DNA of 64,000 bases from Streptomyces capillispiralis (lineage in GTDB: Bacteria; Actinomycetota; Actinomycetes; Streptomycetales; Streptomycetaceae): contig NZ_VIWV01000001.1 of assembly GCF_007829875.1 (NCBI RefSeq), forward strand, positions 2,512,501 to 2,576,500, written 5' to 3'. The notes below the pieces were generated by a model that saw only the letters and a list, made by a program, of their open reading frames with translations, had not been told where the DNA came from and did no database searches. A program made the translations under genes and the position numbers. Numbering within the stretch: the first letter of the stretch is position 1; every line of letters begins with the position of its first letter. Shown piece by piece: positions 48,569 to 64,000 of the stretch.

Positions 48569-51500
48569 GTGACTGAGACCGCCAGCCTCCCGGCTCCCCG
48601 GAGCGCCGACCTCCCGCCCTCGTGGTGGGCACCGGCGCTGTCCCTCGCGGAACGGCTCGCCGCCCCCGGCCTCCCCGGGGCGCCCGCCGAAGCCGCCGTC
48701 GGCCCCGCCCCGTGGGCCGTCGGGGACGCCGAGGGCTTCGCCCTGCGGCTGGCCCACCTCGGCGTGGACCGGGCCACGGCCGCGGCGCTGGCCGCCGAAC
48801 CCGCCGGCCGGCTGGCCGCCCGCGCCGCCAAGCCCGAGTGGGCGCGGTACGCCGAAGCCGCCTTGGCCGGCGCCTCCCGGGAGCCGGCGGAGCCGGTCAC
48901 CGCGGGGGGCGAGGGACCCGACGCTTTCGCCCCGGTCGTACGGCCGCTCGTCGCCGCCGCCACCGCGCGGCTGGCCGAGTCGCTGCCCGCGGACGCCGAA
49001 CCGGCGGTGTGGCGGGAGGCGTTCGCGCGGCGGCTGACGCACCAGATGGTCCGTCAGGCGGCGCGGACCCTGGTCCACGAACTCGACACGGCGCGGCGCG
49101 GCGGGCGGCTGGCCGGTGCCGGCTCCCGTGAGCGGTTCGACGCCTTCGTCGCCGCCGCCGGCACCCGGCAGGGCCTCGGCGCGCTGTTCGCCGCCCGCCC
49201 GGTGCTGGCCCGGATGCTCGCGCAGACCGCGCTGGACGCGACCGCGGCCACCGTCGAGCTGGCGGCCCGTTTCGCGGCCGACCGGGAGGACCTGGCCGCC
49301 GGGCTCCTCGACGGACGCGACCCGGGGCCGCTCACCGGGGTGGATCTCGGCCTCGGGGACGCCCACGAGGGCAACCGGTCCGTCGCGGTCCTGCGCTTCG
49401 CCGGCGAGCGGCTGGTCTACAAGCCGCGGCCGCTCGGCCAGCACGCCCTCCTCGACGGCCTGGTGGGCTGGCTCAACGCCAAGGTGCCCGGGCTGGACCT
49501 GCGCACCCCGCGCAGTCTGCGCCGCGAGGCGTACGGCTGGCTGGAGTTCGTCGAGCACCGCTGGTGCCGGTCGGTGACCGAGACCGACGCCTTCTACCGG
49601 CGCCAGGGCGCGCTGCTGGCCCTGCTGTACGCGGTGGACGGCGCCGACATGCACTACGAGAACGTCATCGCCTGCGGTGACCAGCCGGTCCTGGTGGACG
49701 CCGAGACGCTGCTGCACACCGGGCTCGCGCAGCCCATGACGGCCGGCGCCGACCCGGCGGCGGACGCGCTGCGGGCGTCCGTGCACCGCACCTGTCTGCT
49801 GCCGCACCTGCTGATCGGCGAGCACGGCGCCCTGGACATCTCCGCGCTCGGCCGGTCCACCGACGGCACCTACCCGAGCGAGGGCCTGCACTGGCGGGAC
49901 AGCGGCCTGGACACCATGCGGGCCGTGCGGGGGCCGTTGGTCAGCCCCGCGGCGCACAACCAGCCGCTGCCCGCCGGCCGTCCGCTGGAGGGCGCCGACC
50001 ACCGGGCCGCGCTGCTGGAGGGCTTCCGTGCCGCGTACACGGCACTCGCCGCCGACGGGCACGAACTCCTCCGCGCGGACGGCCCGTTGATGTCCGGCGC
50101 GGACCGTCCCGCCCGGCTCGTCGCCCGCGCCACCCGCCTGTACGCGACCCTCCTCGAGGAGTCCGCCCACCCGTCGCTGCTCGGCGACGCGCTCGCCCGG
50201 GAGGGCGTCTTCGCGGTGCTGTGGACGGAGTCCGTCGACGACGAGGCGCGCCGGCGGCTGATCGAGCACGAGACGGCGGCGCTGTGGCGCGGTGACGTCC
50301 CGCTGTTCACGCACCGTCCGTCGGGAACCGCGGTGCGGGCCGACGACGGCACGTGGCTGCCCGGTCTGCTGCCGGTGGCGGGCGTGGCCTCGGTGCGGGA
50401 GAAGATCGCCCGGATGGACGAGGTCGACTGCCACGACCAGGAGTGGATCATCGCGGCCACGATCGCGGCGCGGGGTGCGGGGTCCCCACTGGACCGGCCC
50501 CGGTCCGAACTGGCGGTGGAGCCGGTGCCGGCCGTCGCGCCCGACGCGTCCCGGCTGCTCGCCGCCGCGTGCGGGATCGCCGACGAGATCGCCGCCCGCG
50601 CGGTGCGGGACGGGGGCCGGACCAACTGGCTCGGTCTGGAGCGGGTGTCCGGCCCGCACTGGGCGGTGCTGCCGATGGGCGCCGGACTCGCGCAGGGCTA
50701 CTGCGGGGTGGCGCTGTTCCTGGCGCACGCGGACGCGCTGGCCGGAGCGGGCCGGTACGCCGCGCTCGCCCGGGAGGCGGTCCGTCCGCTGCCCGCCCTG
50801 CTGAAGGCCCTGGCGGACGATCCCGAACTGAGCGCGGCGGCCGGGCCGGGCGCGTACGACGGTCTCGGCGGCATCGTGTACGCGGTGCTGCGGCTGTCGG
50901 CGCTGCTGGGCCCGGAGCCGGCCGGCTGCCTGCCCGACGCGCTCACCGCCCTCGGGCACGCCGCGTCCGCCTCATCCGATCCGGGGTTCGCCGGCGGCAC
51001 GGCCGGAGCCCTGACCGCCGCCGTCGCCGTGCACGAGGCGACCGGCGACGCGGCGGCGCTGCGGCTGGCGGACACCCTGGCGGAGCGGCTGCTCGGCGCG
51101 GTGTCCGGCCCCGGAGGGGCCCCGGCGCCGGGGGCCGCCGCCGCGCACGGCCTCCCCGCCGGGTTCGCCGACGGTGCCGCGGGCATCGCGTGGGCGCTGC
51201 TGCGGTACGCCGCCCGCCGCCCCCGTCGGGCCGCCGCGCACACGGCCGCCGCCCGGGCGCTGCTGGACACCGCGTCACGGGGCGCCGGGGCGGCCCCCGC
51301 GGACGCGTCCTGGTCCCGCGGGCCTTCCGGGGCGGCGGCCGTCGCCGCCCACCTGCCCCCCGTACCCGGCCCGCCCGCCGCGGCCCGGCCGGCGGACCCC
51401 GACGTGCGTCCCGACCTCAGCCTGGGGCAGGGCACGCTCGGCACCATGGAAGCCCTGGCCGTACGCGCCGGACGGGGTGACCCGGCCGCCGCCGGCACGC

Positions 51501-51685
51501 TCGCCCGGCACGCCGGCCGGGTGCTCGCCCTCGTCGAGGCGCAGAATCACCGTTGCGCCACCCCCGACCACGTCCCCTCCCCCGGACTGCTCGACGGGCT
51601 GTCCGGCATCGGGTACGGGCTGCTGCGCCTCGCCCATCCCGGCACCGTCCCGTCCGTCCTGCTCCTGTCCCACCCCGGCCACTGA
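48569..51685 (+). CDS. LanM-type class II lanthipeptide synthetase with non-canonical (zinc-less) cyclase domain
   Basis: 1038 aa from GTG 48569; an upstream ATG at 48515 is possible. The N-terminal kinase-like dehydratase phosphorylates Ser/Thr in a precursor and eliminates phosphate. Its catalytic set is intact and spaced as in CylM: Asp264 and His266 (GDAHEGNRS), Lys285 (VYKPRPL), Asp360, His362 and Asn365 (DGADMHYEN), and Asp377 with Glu379 (VDAETLL). The C-terminal LanC-like domain (about residues 690-1038) keeps the scaffold, but every zinc or acid/base motif has changed. GFxHG is GFADG (Asp868), WCxG is WSRG (Ser916), and LCHG is LGQG (Gly953, Gln954). So it should dehydrate but not catalyse thioether rings by the known route. 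A precursor-like gene follows 88 bases later. Confidence 0.9.
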   Translation: MTETASLPAPRSADLPPSWWAPALSLAERLAAPGLPGAPAEAAVGPAPWAVGDAEGFALRLAHLGVDRATAAALAAEPAGRLAARAAKPEWARYAEAALAGASREPAEPVTAGGEGPDAFAPVVRPLVAAATARLAESLPADAEPAVWREAFARRLTHQMVRQAARTLVHELDTARRGGRLAGAGSRERFDAFVAAAGTRQGLGALFAARPVLARMLAQTALDATAATVELAARFAADREDLAAGLLDGRDPGPLTGVDLGLGDAHEGNRSVAVLRFAGERLVYKPRPLGQHALLDGLVGWLNAKVPGLDLRTPRSLRREAYGWLEFVEHRWCRSVTETDAFYRRQGALLALLYAVDGADMHYENVIACGDQPVLVDAETLLHTGLAQPMTAGADPAADALRASVHRTCLLPHLLIGEHGALDISALGRSTDGTYPSEGLHWRDSGLDTMRAVRGPLVSPAAHNQPLPAGRPLEGADHRAALLEGFRAAYTALAADGHELLRADGPLMSGADRPARLVARATRLYATLLEESAHPSLLGDALAREGVFAVLWTESVDDEARRRLIEHETAALWRGDVPLFTHRPSGTAVRADDGTWLPGLLPVAGVASVREKIARMDEVDCHDQEWIIAATIAARGAGSPLDRPRSELAVEPVPAVAPDASRLLAAACGIADEIAARAVRDGGRTNWLGLERVSGPHWAVLPMGAGLAQGYCGVALFLAHADALAGAGRYAALAREAVRPLPALLKALADDPELSAAAGPGAYDGLGGIVYAVLRLSALLGPEPAGCLPDALTALGHAASASSDPGFAGGTAGALTAAVAVHEATGDAAALRLADTLAERLLGAVSGPGGAPAPGAAAAHGLPAGFADGAAGIAWALLRYAARRPRRAAAHTAAARALLDTASRGAGAAPADASWSRGPSGAAAVAAHLPPVPGPPAAARPADPDVRPDLSLGQGTLGTMEALAVRAGRGDPAAAGTLARHAGRVLALVEAQNHRCATPDHVPSPGLLDGLSGIGYGLLRLAHPGTVPSVLLLSHPGH

Positions 51686-51773
51686 CCGGCAGGGCACCTC
51701 GCCACCACGGCTCTTCCCCCTCCACCCCCGTACCTCCCGTACCTCCCGTACGGACCGTCAGAAGGAGTCACCG

Positions 51774-51980
51774 ATGGACCAGCACCCGACCACCGCCGCC
51801 ACCGCCGCCGCCGACTCCGCCGCGACCGCCGCCGGGGAGCAGGACGCGGCGGGCGGGATCACGCTCACCGGCCGCAACCGCGCCTGCGCCCGCGCCCGCG
51901 TCCTGGCCGGGATGGTGCTGACCAGCGGCATCGTCATCACGCTGACCTCGGTGGACACCTCGGTCTCCGTGCCGAACTGA
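51774..51980 (+). CDS. Precursor peptide-like protein for the LanM enzyme
   Basis: 68 aa from ATG 51774, with a strong GAAGGAG 6 bases upstream. An Ala/Thr/Asp/Glu-rich leader of 28 residues ends in DAAGG, a double-glycine site as used by C39 proteases. The following 40 residues run ITLTGRNRACARARV, then a hydrophobic Ser/Thr-rich end, VLTSGIVITLTSVD and TSVSVPN. The only Cys is residue 38; the eight Ser/Thr from Thr50 to Ser65 have no Cys partner after them. This matches a substrate meant to be dehydrated more than cyclised, in line with the altered cyclase next door. No C39 protease/transporter is in the window. Alternative: an unrelated small protein with one hydrophobic helix. Confidence 0.75.
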   Translation: MDQHPTTAATAAADSAATAAGEQDAAGGITLTGRNRACARARVLAGMVLTSGIVITLTSVDTSVSVPN

Positions 51981-52008
51981 TGCCGCCCGGCCGTCACTTC
52001 GTGTGAGA

Positions 52009-52035
52009 GCGCGGGCCCGCCCGGCGGGCCCGCGC
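52009..52035 (+). terminator. Hairpin after the precursor gene
   Basis: Perfect 13-bp inverted repeat (GCGCGGGCCCGCC and its complement) about a single central base, 29 bases past the stop codon. Confidence 0.6.
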
Positions 52036-52159
52036 CGCGGCGCGTCCGGCGGGACCGCCCGTTCCCGCTCCGGTGTACGGCCGTTGCGCGCCGGGGCCGG
52101 GCGGGTTCACGGTGCGTGGCCGCGCCAATGCGGTCTGCCCTGGAACCCGACATTCTGAT

Positions 52160-52165
52160 TATCAT
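52160..52165 (+). promoter_or_regulatory. -10 element for the leaderless LAL regulator
   Basis: TATCAT, 8 bases before the ATG at 52174, in an AT-rich island (CTGATTATCATC) unlike its surroundings. Confidence 0.45.
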
Positions 52166-52173
52166 CTGCGTTC

Positions 52174-55086
52174 ATGCGTTCCCATGCGCCTTCCCTCGTC
52201 GGGCGGGACCTCCAACTCAGCCTGCTCGAAAGCGCCTTGGCCGAGGCGCGAGAGGGACGGGGCGGTGTCGTCTTCCTGGTCGGTGAGGCCGGGGTGGGCA
52301 AGTCGCGGCTCGCGGCGGAGGCCGTGGGCGGCGCGCTCGGCTCCGGGATGTGGGTCCTGCGCGGCCGCAGCAGCACCACCGGGCCCGCGGTGCCGTTCCG
52401 TCCGCTGACCGAGGCACTGATGCCGCTGTTCCGCGGCGGCGAGCCGCTGGACGACGCGGCCCTCGGCCCGTACCGGTCGGTTCTGGGGCGGCTGATACCC
52501 GAGTGGGACACCGGCGAGCGCGAGAGCAGCTCCATGGTGATCCTGGGCGAGGCGGTGCTGCGGCTGCTGCTGGCCGCCGGGCGCGGGCAGGGGCAGTTGC
52601 TGCTGCTGGAGGACCTGCACGACGCCGACCCCGAGACCCTCGAAGTCCTCGAGTACCTGGTGGACCACCTGGAGTACACGCCGGTCCTGCTGCTGGCCAC
52701 CGTGCGCACCGACTTCAGCGACGCGCTGGACCTGGCGCAGTCCGCCCGCCGCCGGGGCGTCGCCACCCTCGCCGAACTCCCGCCGCTGACCCGGGCCCAG
52801 GTGGAGGAGATGACGGCGGCGCACCTGGGCGTGGACGGCCCGGAGCAGGTGCCGCCGGCGGTCCCGGACCGCCTGTGGGAGGACAGCGCGGGCAGTCCCT
52901 ACCTGGTCGAGGAGCTGCTGCAGTCCATGATCGGGGCGGGCACCCTGGTGCAGGGCGGCGACGGCTGGCGCACGGTCGGCGACCTGCGCCGTGACGTCTC
53001 CTCCACGCTGGCCCGGGGCATCCTGCGCCGCATCGACCGGCTGGGCGCGCAGGGCCTGACGCTGCTGTCGGCCGCCGCGGTGCTGGGCCGCCGCTTCTCG
53101 CTCACCGTGCTCCAGCACATGACCGGCGTCGAGGACCGGACCCTGCTGAGCCATCTGCACGCGGGTGTCGCCGCCCGGCTGGTCATCCCCGACGAGCCCG
53201 CCCCCGACTGGTACTCCTTCCGCCACTCCCCCACCGTGGAGGCGCTGTTCACGCAGATGACGCCGGGGCAGCGCGCGGAGCTGGCACGGCGCGGCGCACG
53301 GGCCGTCGAGGAGCTGCACCCGGGCCTCGAAGGCGACTGGTGCGCGCTGGCGGCCGGGCTGCGCTGCGAGGCCGGGGACCGGGTGGAGGCGGGGCGGCTC
53401 TACGCGGACGCCGGCGGGCGGGCCCTGGCGGCGGGCGCCCTGGGCTCGGCGGTCACCCTGCTCAGCCGGGCCGAGGAGCTGCTGGCCGAGGCCGGTGATC
53501 CGCAGGCCCGGGCCGCGGTGCTGGAGGACCTGCTGCCCGCGCTCGCGGAGGCCGGTGACTTCGCCCGCGCCTTCGAACTGGCCGAGGACCTGCACGCGCT
53601 GGGCGGGGCCGGGCTGAACGCCGTACGGCTGGCCACGCTGCACAGCCGGCTGGCCAAGGTGGCCCACACCGCGGGCCGGTGGAGCGACGGCAACCGGCAG
53701 GTGGCCCGGGCCCGCGAGGTCCTGGCGACGGCCCCGGACGAGGCGACGGCCGCGGCCGTCGACGTCACGGCCGCCTACCTCGCCCTGGACACCCCGGGTC
53801 CGGACCGCACCCAGCACGCGGAGAAGCTGGCCCGCTCGGCGGCCGACGCCGCCGAGCGGCACGGCCTGCCGGTCGTCGCCTGCCAGGCGTGGGAGCTGCT
53901 GGCCACCGTCGCCCGTGAGCGGGACCCCGAGGAGTCCGCGGACATGCTCCGGCAGGCCCTCCTGACGGCGGAACGGCACCGGCTGCCCCTTCAGCGCATG
54001 TACGCGGCCACCCGCATGAGCGGCAACGCCTGGCTCGCCGAGGGCGACGCCTCCGGCCTGCTGGCGGCCCGTGAGGAGGCGCTGCGGCTCGGCTCGGTGA
54101 ACATCGTGCACACGGTGGACGGCATCCTCGTCCTGGACGCGGTACTGCGCGGTGACCACGCGACCGCGCGGTCGGCCGCGGCGGACTGCCTGGCGGTGGC
54201 GCGGCGGCTGCGCCTGGCGCCCGTCGTGCGGTACGTCCTGATGGCGCGGGCCACCCTGGAGGCGCACCACGCGGACCGGGCGGCGATGGAGGCGACGCTG
54301 GCGGCGTTCGCCGAGTGGGACGGCACGGGTTCGCAGGAGGAGCCGCTGAGCCTCGGCCTGGCCCGCGCCTTCTGCGCGCTGCTGGAGGAGGACCGCGACC
54401 TGGCGCGCGCCGAACTGCGAGCGGTGCGGGCGCTGGAGGCGGACAACCCCTCCACGTACCACCTCGGCGGGATCCACGGCCTGGTCCTGCTGCTGGACGT
54501 GCTCGCCGGTGACGCGGACCGGACCCGGCACGAGGAGATCACCGCCACCGCGATGGCCCGGATGCGGTGGAACCGCCAGTTCGTCCTGCTCGCCGACGCC
54601 GTGCTGCTGGGCCGGGAGGGCGCGGGGCCGCGCGCGGTCGCGGCGGTGGAGGCGGCGCTGGCGGCGGCGGAACCGTATCCGCTCGCCCGGCACCTGGGGC
54701 TGCGGCTGATCGCGGACGCGGCGCACCAGGACGGCTGGGGCGACGCGGTGGGCTGGCTGCGGCAGGCCGAGCACTACTTCCACGAGCGGGACGTCGCGGC
54801 CGTCACCGGCGCCTGCCGGGCGGCGCTGCGCCGCTTCGGCGCCCCGGTGCACCAGCACCGCTCCGGCACCCGCTCGATCCCGCGGGAGCTGCGCGCCCAG
54901 GGCGTGACCGTGCGGGAGTTCGACGTGTTCCGGCTGCTCGCGGAGCGGCTCAGCAACAAGGACATCGCCGACCGGCTGTTCATCTCGCCCCGCACGGCGG
55001 AGAAGCACATCGCGAGCCTGATCACCAAGACGGGGGCGGCCAACCGCGCGGACCTGTGCGCGCGGTCGGCCGCCTTCCGGGAATAG
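52174..55086 (+). CDS. LAL-type LuxR regulator (ATPase plus HTH)
   Basis: 970 aa, large ATP-binding regulator of the LuxR family, typical pathway-specific activators of Streptomyces clusters. An N-terminal AAA-like ATPase has Walker A VGEAGVGKSRL (Lys43) and Walker B LLLLEDLHDAD. A long helical, TPR-like middle (about residues 350-880) follows, then a C-terminal LuxR HTH (about 900-965): VTVREFDVFRLLAERLSNKDI and FISPRTAEKHIASLITK (quoted in short pieces). The start looks leaderless. It is probably the master activator of the neighbouring LanM and NRPS genes. Convergent with the MFS gene, 23 bases apart. Confidence 0.92.
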   Translation: MRSHAPSLVGRDLQLSLLESALAEAREGRGGVVFLVGEAGVGKSRLAAEAVGGALGSGMWVLRGRSSTTGPAVPFRPLTEALMPLFRGGEPLDDAALGPYRSVLGRLIPEWDTGERESSSMVILGEAVLRLLLAAGRGQGQLLLLEDLHDADPETLEVLEYLVDHLEYTPVLLLATVRTDFSDALDLAQSARRRGVATLAELPPLTRAQVEEMTAAHLGVDGPEQVPPAVPDRLWEDSAGSPYLVEELLQSMIGAGTLVQGGDGWRTVGDLRRDVSSTLARGILRRIDRLGAQGLTLLSAAAVLGRRFSLTVLQHMTGVEDRTLLSHLHAGVAARLVIPDEPAPDWYSFRHSPTVEALFTQMTPGQRAELARRGARAVEELHPGLEGDWCALAAGLRCEAGDRVEAGRLYADAGGRALAAGALGSAVTLLSRAEELLAEAGDPQARAAVLEDLLPALAEAGDFARAFELAEDLHALGGAGLNAVRLATLHSRLAKVAHTAGRWSDGNRQVARAREVLATAPDEATAAAVDVTAAYLALDTPGPDRTQHAEKLARSAADAAERHGLPVVACQAWELLATVARERDPEESADMLRQALLTAERHRLPLQRMYAATRMSGNAWLAEGDASGLLAAREEALRLGSVNIVHTVDGILVLDAVLRGDHATARSAAADCLAVARRLRLAPVVRYVLMARATLEAHHADRAAMEATLAAFAEWDGTGSQEEPLSLGLARAFCALLEEDRDLARAELRAVRALEADNPSTYHLGGIHGLVLLLDVLAGDADRTRHEEITATAMARMRWNRQFVLLADAVLLGREGAGPRAVAAVEAALAAAEPYPLARHLGLRLIADAAHQDGWGDAVGWLRQAEHYFHERDVAAVTGACRAALRRFGAPVHQHRSGTRSIPRELRAQGVTVREFDVFRLLAERLSNKDIADRLFISPRTAEKHIASLITKTGAANRADLCARSAAFRE

Positions 55087-55109
55087 GGCAGGGCCGGCGA
55101 GGGGCCCGC

Positions 55110-56360
55110 CTACCGCATCTCGCGCACCGTCCTGGACGCCAGCACCGCCAGTCCGGTCGCGGCGAGCACCGCGACCGCCACCCCGAACATCGCGGAGACG
55201 TCCGTGCCGGCCAGCGCCCCGCACACGATCAGCGACAGCGGGGCGACGGCGTAACCCAGGACCATGTCGACGGAGACGACACGGCCGAGCACGTCCTGCG
55301 GGATGTTGCGTTGGATCCAGCTCAGCCCGAACACGCCCTGGAACCCGATGGCGAAGCCCATGGCGAGGACGGTCACCACGACGACCGGGGTGCTGTGCAC
55401 CAGACCGAGGACGGCCATGCCCGCGCTCAGCCAGCCGGCCAGGGCGGCCACCAGCAGGCCGACCCTGGGCCGTCCGCCGAGGGCACCGCCGGCGAGCGTG
55501 CCGAGCACGGCTCCCGCGGCGAGGGAGCCGTTGAGCACGCCGAGCGTGGCCGAGCCGCCGCGCAGCACCTGGTCGGCGAGGGTGGCGAAGCCGACCGTGA
55601 AGGGCCCGGCGTAACAGAAGTTGACGGCGGTGTCGAGGGCGACGACGGTCCGCAGCCGGGGGTCGCGGGCGGTGTACGTGATGCCCTCGCGGATGCGGGC
55701 GGCGAGGGACGCCTGCTTCCCGGGTGTGCCGTCCGTGCCGGTGCGGGGCGCCCTGGGGCGGGTGCGGACGCGGGCCACGCACAGGCCGCACAGGGCGAAG
55801 CAGACGGCGTCGACGAGGAAGGCAACCGGCGCCCGGGTCAGCGCGATGACCAGGCCGCCGATGGCCGGGCCGATGACGGCGGCGGTCCGCGCGCCGGCCC
55901 CCATGAGCGCGTTGGCCGGGGTGAGCAGGTCGTCGTCGACCACCGAGGGCAGGATGGAGACGCGCGCGGGCTGGAAGAAGGCGTCGACGGTGCCGAAGGC
56001 GGCGGCCGCGGCGCACAGCATCCACACCGTCAGGTTGCCGGTCAGTCCGGTCAGTCCGACGGCCGCCATCAGGACGGCCCGGGTCCAGCTGGAGGCGACC
56101 ATGAGGGCGCGCGGGGACATCGAGTCGCCGAGGCTGCCGCCGACCAGGGTGAACAGGGCGCGGGGGACGGCCTGGAAGGCCAGGACGTAGCCGAGGGTGA
56201 GGGTGGAGCCGGTCAGGCCGAGGGTGATCCAGGAGAACGCGACGACGCTGAAGCCGTCGCCCAGCAGGGACAGCGCCTGCCCCGTCCACAGGAGCCGGAA
56301 GGACCGGTGCCGGGCGGGGGCCCACAGGCGTGGGCCGGCGCCGGCGAGGGTGGTGGCCAT
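55110..56360 (-). CDS. MFS exporter (EntS/MFS_3-like)
   Basis: 416 aa from ATG 56360, about twelve transmembrane helices. MFS_3-like sequence with FRLLWTGQALSLLGDGFSVV at the first helix, ALFTLVGGSLGDSMSPRALMV in the first cytoplasmic loop, FFQPARVSILPSVV and IPQDVLGRVVSVD. This subfamily often exports siderophores and non-ribosomal peptides. It is the last gene after the NRPS and P450 genes on the same strand and is the likely product exporter or self-resistance gene. Confidence 0.9.
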   Translation of the reverse strand: MATTLAGAGPRLWAPARHRSFRLLWTGQALSLLGDGFSVVAFSWITLGLTGSTLTLGYVLAFQAVPRALFTLVGGSLGDSMSPRALMVASSWTRAVLMAAVGLTGLTGNLTVWMLCAAAAAFGTVDAFFQPARVSILPSVVDDDLLTPANALMGAGARTAAVIGPAIGGLVIALTRAPVAFLVDAVCFALCGLCVARVRTRPRAPRTGTDGTPGKQASLAARIREGITYTARDPRLRTVVALDTAVNFCYAGPFTVGFATLADQVLRGGSATLGVLNGSLAAGAVLGTLAGGALGGRPRVGLLVAALAGWLSAGMAVLGLVHSTPVVVVTVLAMGFAIGFQGVFGLSWIQRNIPQDVLGRVVSVDMVLGYAVAPLSLIVCGALAGTDVSAMFGVAVAVLAATGLAVLASRTVREMR

Positions 56361-56389
56361 GGGGTGCCTTTCGTCGGACCGGGGTCCGG

Positions 56390-57615
56390 TCAGTAGTGGA
56401 CGGGCAGGGCGGTGAGGCCGCGGTTGAGCAGGGAGGGCTGCCAGGCCGGGCGTCCGGGGTCGGCGAGGGTCAGGCCGGGGTGGTCGCACACCAGCGTGCG
56501 GACGGCGGCCACGGCCACCAGGCGGGCCAGGGCGGCGCCGATGCAGAAGTGGGCGCCGAAGCCGAATCCGAGGTGGGTGGCGCCGGAGCGGCGGACGTCG
56601 AACCGGCCGGGGTCGGGGAAGCGGGCCGGGTCGCGGTTGGCGGCGGCGGTGACGAGGAAGACGCGGTCCCCGGCCCGCAGGGTGCGGCCGTCGAGGTCGA
56701 GGTCGCGGGCGGCGGTGCGGATGGACATCTTGGACGGGCCGTCCAGGCGCAGGGTCTCCTCCACCGCCCCCTGGGCCAGTTCGGGTTCGGCCCGCACGGC
56801 GGCCAGCTGGTCGGGGCGGGTGTGCAGGGCCAGGACGGTGTTGGCGATGAGGTTGCTGGTGGTCTCCCCGCCGGCGAACGCCATCTGGGTGAGCATCCCG
56901 ACGAACTCCTCCTCGGTGACCGAGTCGCCGACCCGGCCCTCCCGGAGCACCTGGCTGATCAGGTCGTCGCCCGGTTCGGCGCGGCGCCGGGCGACGAGGG
57001 CGCCCAGGTAGTCGTCGAGGCTCACCAGTGCCTGGAGGGACGCCCGGTACTCGCTCTCCTCCTGGGCGGTGCCGAGGACGAGGTCGGCGACGCGGGTGTT
57101 CCAGTACCAGAAGGAGGGCCCGTCGGTGGGCGGGATGCCGAGCCAGCGGGCGAACACCAGGGCGGGCAGCGGTTTGGCGACGTCGGCCAGGAGGTCGCCG
57201 GTGCGGCCGGGCGTCGCCTTGCGGGCGAGGACGGCCCGGGTCGCCTTCTCGGTGAAGGCGCGGTAGCGGGCCACGGCCCGGGCGGAGAACGCCTCCTGGA
57301 AGACCTGGCGGAGCCTGCGGTGCTGGGGCGGGTCGTTGAAGACCATCCAGCGCGAGAGGATCCCGAAGGCCCGTTCGGCGTCCTCGCGGGCGCCCTGCGG
57401 GACGGCGTCCATCAGGGGCCGCACCCGGTCGGCGGAGACCGCGGGGTCGCGCAGGCAGCGCATCACCTGGTCGTAGCCCGTGACGAGCCAGGCGTGGTGC
57501 AGGGGGCTCCAGTGGACGGGCGCGTGGTCGCGCAGGGCGTCGAGATGGCCGTAGGGGTCGGCGATCATGTCCGGGGAGAGCAGGTAGCGCTCGGTGGGGG
57601 CGGGGGCGTGGGTGG

Positions 57616-57619
<4 letters not shown>
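56390..57619 (-). CDS. Cytochrome P450
   Basis: 409 aa from ATG 57619, overlapping the NRPS stop (ATGA). Bacterial class I P450: I-helix AGGETT, ExxR in VEETLRLD, and heme-binding [15 protein letters not shown] with thiolate Cys359. Redox partners are not in the window. Translational coupling to the NRPS implies hydroxylation or oxidative coupling of an amino acid or of the assembled peptide. The N-terminus ([16 protein letters not shown]) is like P450s that act on carrier-bound substrates, but this is not diagnostic. Confidence 0.94.

Positions 57620-64000
<6,381 letters not shown>

Noticed and set aside
52162..56325. 1387-aa minus-strand open frame spanning the LAL and MFS genes
   Set aside because: Shadow frame opposite the LAL gene and out of frame with the MFS gene; no domain recognisable.

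Overview
High-GC actinobacterial DNA, almost certainly Streptomyces. The evidence is strong third-position G/C bias, GTG/TTG starts, many ATGA/GTGA stop-start overlaps, several apparently leaderless genes, and a complete GlgE (maltose-1-phosphate) glucan pathway. No tRNA, rRNA, insertion sequence or CRISPR array was seen.

Positions 1-36750 look like conserved chromosomal housekeeping. They hold a partial enoyl-CoA hydratase, two tandem lipoprotein L,D-transpeptidases, glgX, two heterodimeric ABC exporters (four half-transporters in a row), a secreted M4 metalloprotease, a DUF1990 protein, glgP, a secreted subtilase, and the glgE-treS-mak-glgB operon. TreS isomerises trehalose to maltose, Mak makes maltose-1-phosphate, GlgE polymerises it and GlgB branches the glucan; GlgP and GlgX degrade glucan. 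After these come a HelD-type RNA polymerase recycling helicase, a dicarboxylate transporter with a divergent CitA/CitB-type two-component system, a double-HTH regulator and a small leaderless gene. A probable small RNA lies antisense to the helD leader.

Positions 36871-64000 are an accessory biosynthetic gene cluster that runs off the right edge. It mixes ribosomal-peptide and non-ribosomal-peptide machinery. On the minus strand are two LanB-family proteins of about 770 aa (no separate elimination domain) that bracket a translationally coupled adenylation domain, PLP-dependent dehydratase and carrier protein. On the plus strand are MbtH and a phosphopantetheinyl transferase. Two overlapping LuxR genes precede a LanM-type (class II lanthipeptide) synthetase whose dehydratase active site is intact but whose cyclase zinc-site motifs are all changed. 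Its downstream partner is a 68-aa precursor-like peptide with one Cys and a Ser/Thr-rich C-terminus. Then follow a large LAL regulator, an MFS exporter, a P450 and a two-module NRPS with thioesterase, whose first A domain carries the textbook threonine code. Phosphopantetheinyl transferase and MbtH serve the NRPS parts; LanM and perhaps the LanBs serve the ribosomal peptide. Whether this makes one hybrid product or two is not decidable from sequence.

The strongest leads for new biology are the dehydratase-only LanM with its Cys-poor precursor, and the LanB/A/PLP/PCP/LanB operon beside an NRPS.
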